Of a stretch of 64,000 nucleotides of DNA, positions 62,272 to 64,000 are shown one piece after another. The translations under genes and the position numbers were made by a program. The notes below the pieces were generated by a model, which searched no databases, was not told the origin of the DNA, and worked only from the letters and a program-made list of their open reading frames with translations. Origin of the DNA: Chitinophagaceae bacterium (GTDB lineage Bacteria; Bacteroidota; Bacteroidia; Chitinophagales; Chitinophagaceae); contig JADKKH010000001.1 of assembly GCA_016720585.1 (NCBI GenBank), forward strand, positions 1-64,000, read 5' to 3'. Positions within the stretch are counted from its first letter, which is position 1. Every line of letters begins with the position of its first letter.

Positions 62272-62706
62272 ATGAAAAAAATGATTTTAACCCTGGCAAT
62301 CGTAGTAAGCACCCTGGGTGTTTTTGCCAGTCCCAACAATGTAAATCAGAAAGTGCTGGAGGCTTTTAAAACAGAGTTTGCTTCCGCTAAAGAAGTGGCG
62401 TGGACCGTAGGCAGCAATTATTATAAAGCAACGTTTACATATAATGAGAAGCGTGTCTTTGCTTATTATGACGAAAATGGAGAGTTGCTGGGACTTACCC
62501 GTTATGTAAGCCCGTTGGATCTGCCACTGGCTTTACAAAAAAATCTTAAAAAAAATTATCCCGGTTGTTGGATCAGTGATTTGTTTGAAGCAGCAAAAAA
62601 TGACGGTACGAATTATTATTTAACCCTTGAAAATGCCGATTCAAAAATAATCCTGAAATCTTCCGGGAATAGCTGGCATGTATATTCTAAAATAAAGAAA
62701 TCATAG
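62272..62706 (+). CDS. PepSY-like secreted protein 1
   Basis: A 144-residue exported protein (signal MKKMILTLAIVVSTLGVFA). The domain resembles PepSY-like/beta-lactamase-inhibitor-like modules of Bacteroidota: VLEAFKTEFASAKEVAWTVGSNYYKATFTYNEKRVFAYYDENGELLGLTRYVSPLDLPLAL. It is paralogous to the gene at 62948 (same order KxEF.SAxxVxW...YKATF...AYxxxxGxLxG). Likely periplasmic. No function is known. It is followed by a strong terminator. Confidence 0.75.
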   Translation: MKKMILTLAIVVSTLGVFASPNNVNQKVLEAFKTEFASAKEVAWTVGSNYYKATFTYNEKRVFAYYDENGELLGLTRYVSPLDLPLALQKNLKKNYPGCWISDLFEAAKNDGTNYYLTLENADSKIILKSSGNSWHVYSKIKKS

Positions 62707-62766
62707 AAAGACATTTTTGCATCTGCAGTAATGGTATAAGTATGTTTTGGTGTGTGGTAAAACAAG

Positions 62767-62798
62767 CCCCGATCCCGCTTTTGGCGGGACGGGGTTTT
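62767..62798 (+). terminator. Rho-independent terminator
   Basis: CCCCG, bulged A, TCCCGC, loop TTTTG, GCGGGA, CGGGG, then TTTT. It ends the transcript of the first PepSY-like gene. Confidence 0.85.
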
Positions 62799-62877
62799 GT
62801 CTTTTTTTATCCGGAAGTTAATGAACGCTATTTGTCGTTAATGGTATTAACATCCGTTACCACCATTCACAATTCAC

Positions 62878-62908
62878 TTGACTCCGGGTTTATTCAACTA
62901 TATATTTG
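62878..62908 (+). promoter_or_regulatory. Promoter of the second PepSY-like gene
   Basis: TTG (62878-62880), 20-nt spacer starting ACTCCGGGT, TATATTTG (62901-62908). Spacer length and position of CCGGGT equal those of the promoter at 62185-62215. Leader of about 35 nt. Confidence 0.75.
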
Positions 62909-62947
62909 AATCGTAATTCAGATTCAACAATTTTTAAAAAGTAAGCC

Positions 62948-63391
62948 ATGAAAAAAATTATCAGTTCAACCTTTTTGCTGTTGGCAGCAGGTCTGTCAAC
63001 CGCCATTGCTAAAGATGACCCCAGCCCCGATCAGCAGGTGCTGGAATTATTTAAAAAGGAATTTTCTGCTGCCCGGCAGGTAACCTGGAATAAGCAGGAT
63101 GATTATGACAAAGCCACTTTCCTACTTACCGGCCGCAGGGTGGTTGCGTATTTTAATCCCGAAGGACAATTGGAAGGATGTATCCGGGAAATATTCTTTG
63201 ACCAGTTGCCCCTGGTAGTCATGAAGGGTATTGATCAAAAATTTCCGGAGGCAGAGATCTCTACTGTCCGCGAGATCACCAATACAGAAGGAACCAGCTA
63301 CCGGGTATTCCTGGAAGCAAAAAACAAAAAATACAGTATTAAAGTTGGTTCCGCGGGTTATATAGAGCAGGTGGAAAAACTGCCCAAGTGA
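62948..63391 (+). CDS. PepSY-like secreted protein 2
   Basis: A 147-residue exported protein (signal MKKIISSTFLLLAAGLSTAIA). The mature part aligns with its neighbour: QQVLELFKKEFSAARQVTWNKQDDYDKATFLLTGRRVVAYFNPEGQLEGCIREIFFDQLPLVVM, then a C-terminal strand region ending VEKLPK. The paralogues keep the same promoter type, which points to shared control. Function unknown. Confidence 0.75.
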   Translation: MKKIISSTFLLLAAGLSTAIAKDDPSPDQQVLELFKKEFSAARQVTWNKQDDYDKATFLLTGRRVVAYFNPEGQLEGCIREIFFDQLPLVVMKGIDQKFPEAEISTVREITNTEGTSYRVFLEAKNKKYSIKVGSAGYIEQVEKLPK

Positions 63392-63441
63392 AACAACTGA
63401 TTTTAAAGCAGTGTCTAAGTTTCAATTTATGAATAGTAGAA

Positions 63442-63525
63442 TTTAACCACAGAGACAAAGCGTCACAGAGAAACACAGGGTTAAAACTGTGAAACTCCGT
63501 GTTCTTCCTGTCTCTGTGGTTTAAA
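63442..63525. repeat. MITE-like imperfect inverted repeat
   Basis: TTTAACCACAGAGACA (63442-63457) is complementary to TGTCTCTGTGGTTTAAA (63509-63525); inner blocks (AGAAACACAGGG, CTCCGTGTTCTT) extend the pairing imperfectly. A fragment TTTAACCGCAGAGACAAA at about 35946-35963 belongs to the same family. Confidence 0.7.
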
Positions 63526-63541
63526 AATTTCAAACCAGATA

Positions 63542-63613
63542 GCATCAGGTGCGACACTACCGATTTTAAAGGAACAAAAAGTTCTGTCCTGCCTGATGCG
63601 GACGGAACTTTTT
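63542..63613 (+). promoter_or_regulatory. Terminator hairpin with possible H-type pseudoknot
   Basis: AAAAAGTTCTGTCC (63576-63589) pairs with GGACGGAACTTTTT (63600-63613) as a 14-bp terminator-like stem. Its loop contains CCTGATGC (63592-63599), the exact complement of GCATCAGG at 63542-63549. Both helices can coexist as an H-type pseudoknot. At least the terminator role is well supported. Confidence 0.6.
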
Positions 63614-63627
63614 ATTTATACAAACTG

Positions 63628-63635
63628 TACTTTTG
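63628..63635 (+). promoter_or_regulatory. -7 element before the deoxyhypusine synthase-like gene
   Basis: TACTTTTG, matching TAnnTTTG, 54 nt before the ATG at 63690. It lies after the hairpin, so if this promoter is used the hairpin is not in its transcript. No clear -33 box. Confidence 0.4.
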
Positions 63636-63689
63636 CCAACCGCATTGTCTCGTCGTATTGCGATCTGAAGGCGGATCAATTATTACCAC

Positions 63690-64000
63690 ATGAACAAAGG
63701 TCCCGTTTCACGATTTATCCAGCACCATTACCGTCATTTCAATGCGGCCGCTTTAATGGATGCTGCCAAAGGTTATGAGCAACATTTACTGGAAGGCGGA
63801 AAAATGATGATCACTCTGGCCGGTGCCATGAGTACCGGTGAGTTGGGAATCTCACTGGCAGAAATGATCCGCCAGGGAAAAGTCGATATCATCAGTTGCA
63901 CAGGCGCCAACCTGGAAGAAGATGTGATGAACCTGGTGGCACATTCCCATTACAAGAGAATTCCTAACTACCGTGACCTGACACCACAGGAAGAATGGGA
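63690..64000 (+). CDS. Deoxyhypusine synthase family protein (partial, cut by window end)
   Basis: The first 103 codons of a gene that continues beyond the window. The protein begins MNKGPVSRFIQHHYRHFNAAAL; characteristic family text follows: GGKMMITLAGAMSTGELGISLAEMI, then VDIISCTGANLEEDVMNLVAH and YRDLTPQEEW. This resembles deoxyhypusine synthase-like (DHS) NAD-dependent enzymes. Bacterial members have no eIF5A substrate as eukaryotes do and may act on polyamines, for example in homospermidine formation. The reaction here is not fixed. Confidence 0.85.
   Translation, partial: MNKGPVSRFIQHHYRHFNAAALMDAAKGYEQHLLEGGKMMITLAGAMSTGELGISLAEMIRQGKVDIISCTGANLEEDVMNLVAHSHYKRIPNYRDLTPQEEW

Overview
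The window looks like a chromosomal segment of a Bacteroidota bacterium, most likely of the family Chitinophagaceae. The evidence is a SusC/SusD pair, many small lipoproteins and outer-membrane barrels, almost no Shine-Dalgarno sequences, and promoters of the Bacteroidota type (TTG or TTTG, about 20 nt, then TAnnTTTG). Two GH144-type glucanases resemble the founding member of that family from Chitinophaga. The family assignment is inference from reading the proteins; no database search was run.

Layout. 1-7 kb: secreted tectonin-like propeller, Rieske protein, GT9 and GT39-type glycosyltransferases, hflX and a barrel protein. 7.0-7.4 kb: a CAU tRNA followed by two decayed tRNA-like copies whose arms are occupied by palindromes. 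7.9-19.1 kb: a polysaccharide utilization locus (frameshifted susC, susD, LamG lipoprotein, two GH144-type enzymes, GH3 glucosidase), probably for beta-1,2-glucan. 19.1-28.3 kb: rimP-nusA-infB with a promoter and leader hairpin, then surA-like, purF-like and sixA-like genes. 28.3-42.4 kb: a glycosyltransferase carrying palindrome-derived segments, a 46-residue lipoprotein, an aminotransferase, a sortilin-like propeller, an M16 protease, lysS and membrane proteins.

42.7-50 kb: a one-strand run of eight genes (lipoproteins, barrels, a radical SAM/SPASM enzyme) behind a Crp/Fnr-type regulator gene. Two FNR-like palindromes lie between the regulator and the first lipoprotein gene. 50-64 kb: two DUF4197 genes, an OmpA-like lipoprotein, a flavin reductase-like protein, a GxxExxY gene bounded by inverted repeats, a fumarylacetoacetase-family protein, a membrane hydroxylase, a TIGR02757 protein, a PLP gamma-family enzyme, asnB, two DUF2911 proteins, an ACP phosphodiesterase-like protein, two PepSY-like secreted proteins with related promoters, and the start of a deoxyhypusine synthase family gene cut by the window end.

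The most notable signals are not ordinary genes. They are dispersed palindromes that sit inside tRNA-like relics and, in frame, inside coding regions; a regulator-linked envelope operon with a radical SAM enzyme; promoters lying only 4-9 nt before start codons; and a possible H-type pseudoknot/terminator before the last gene.
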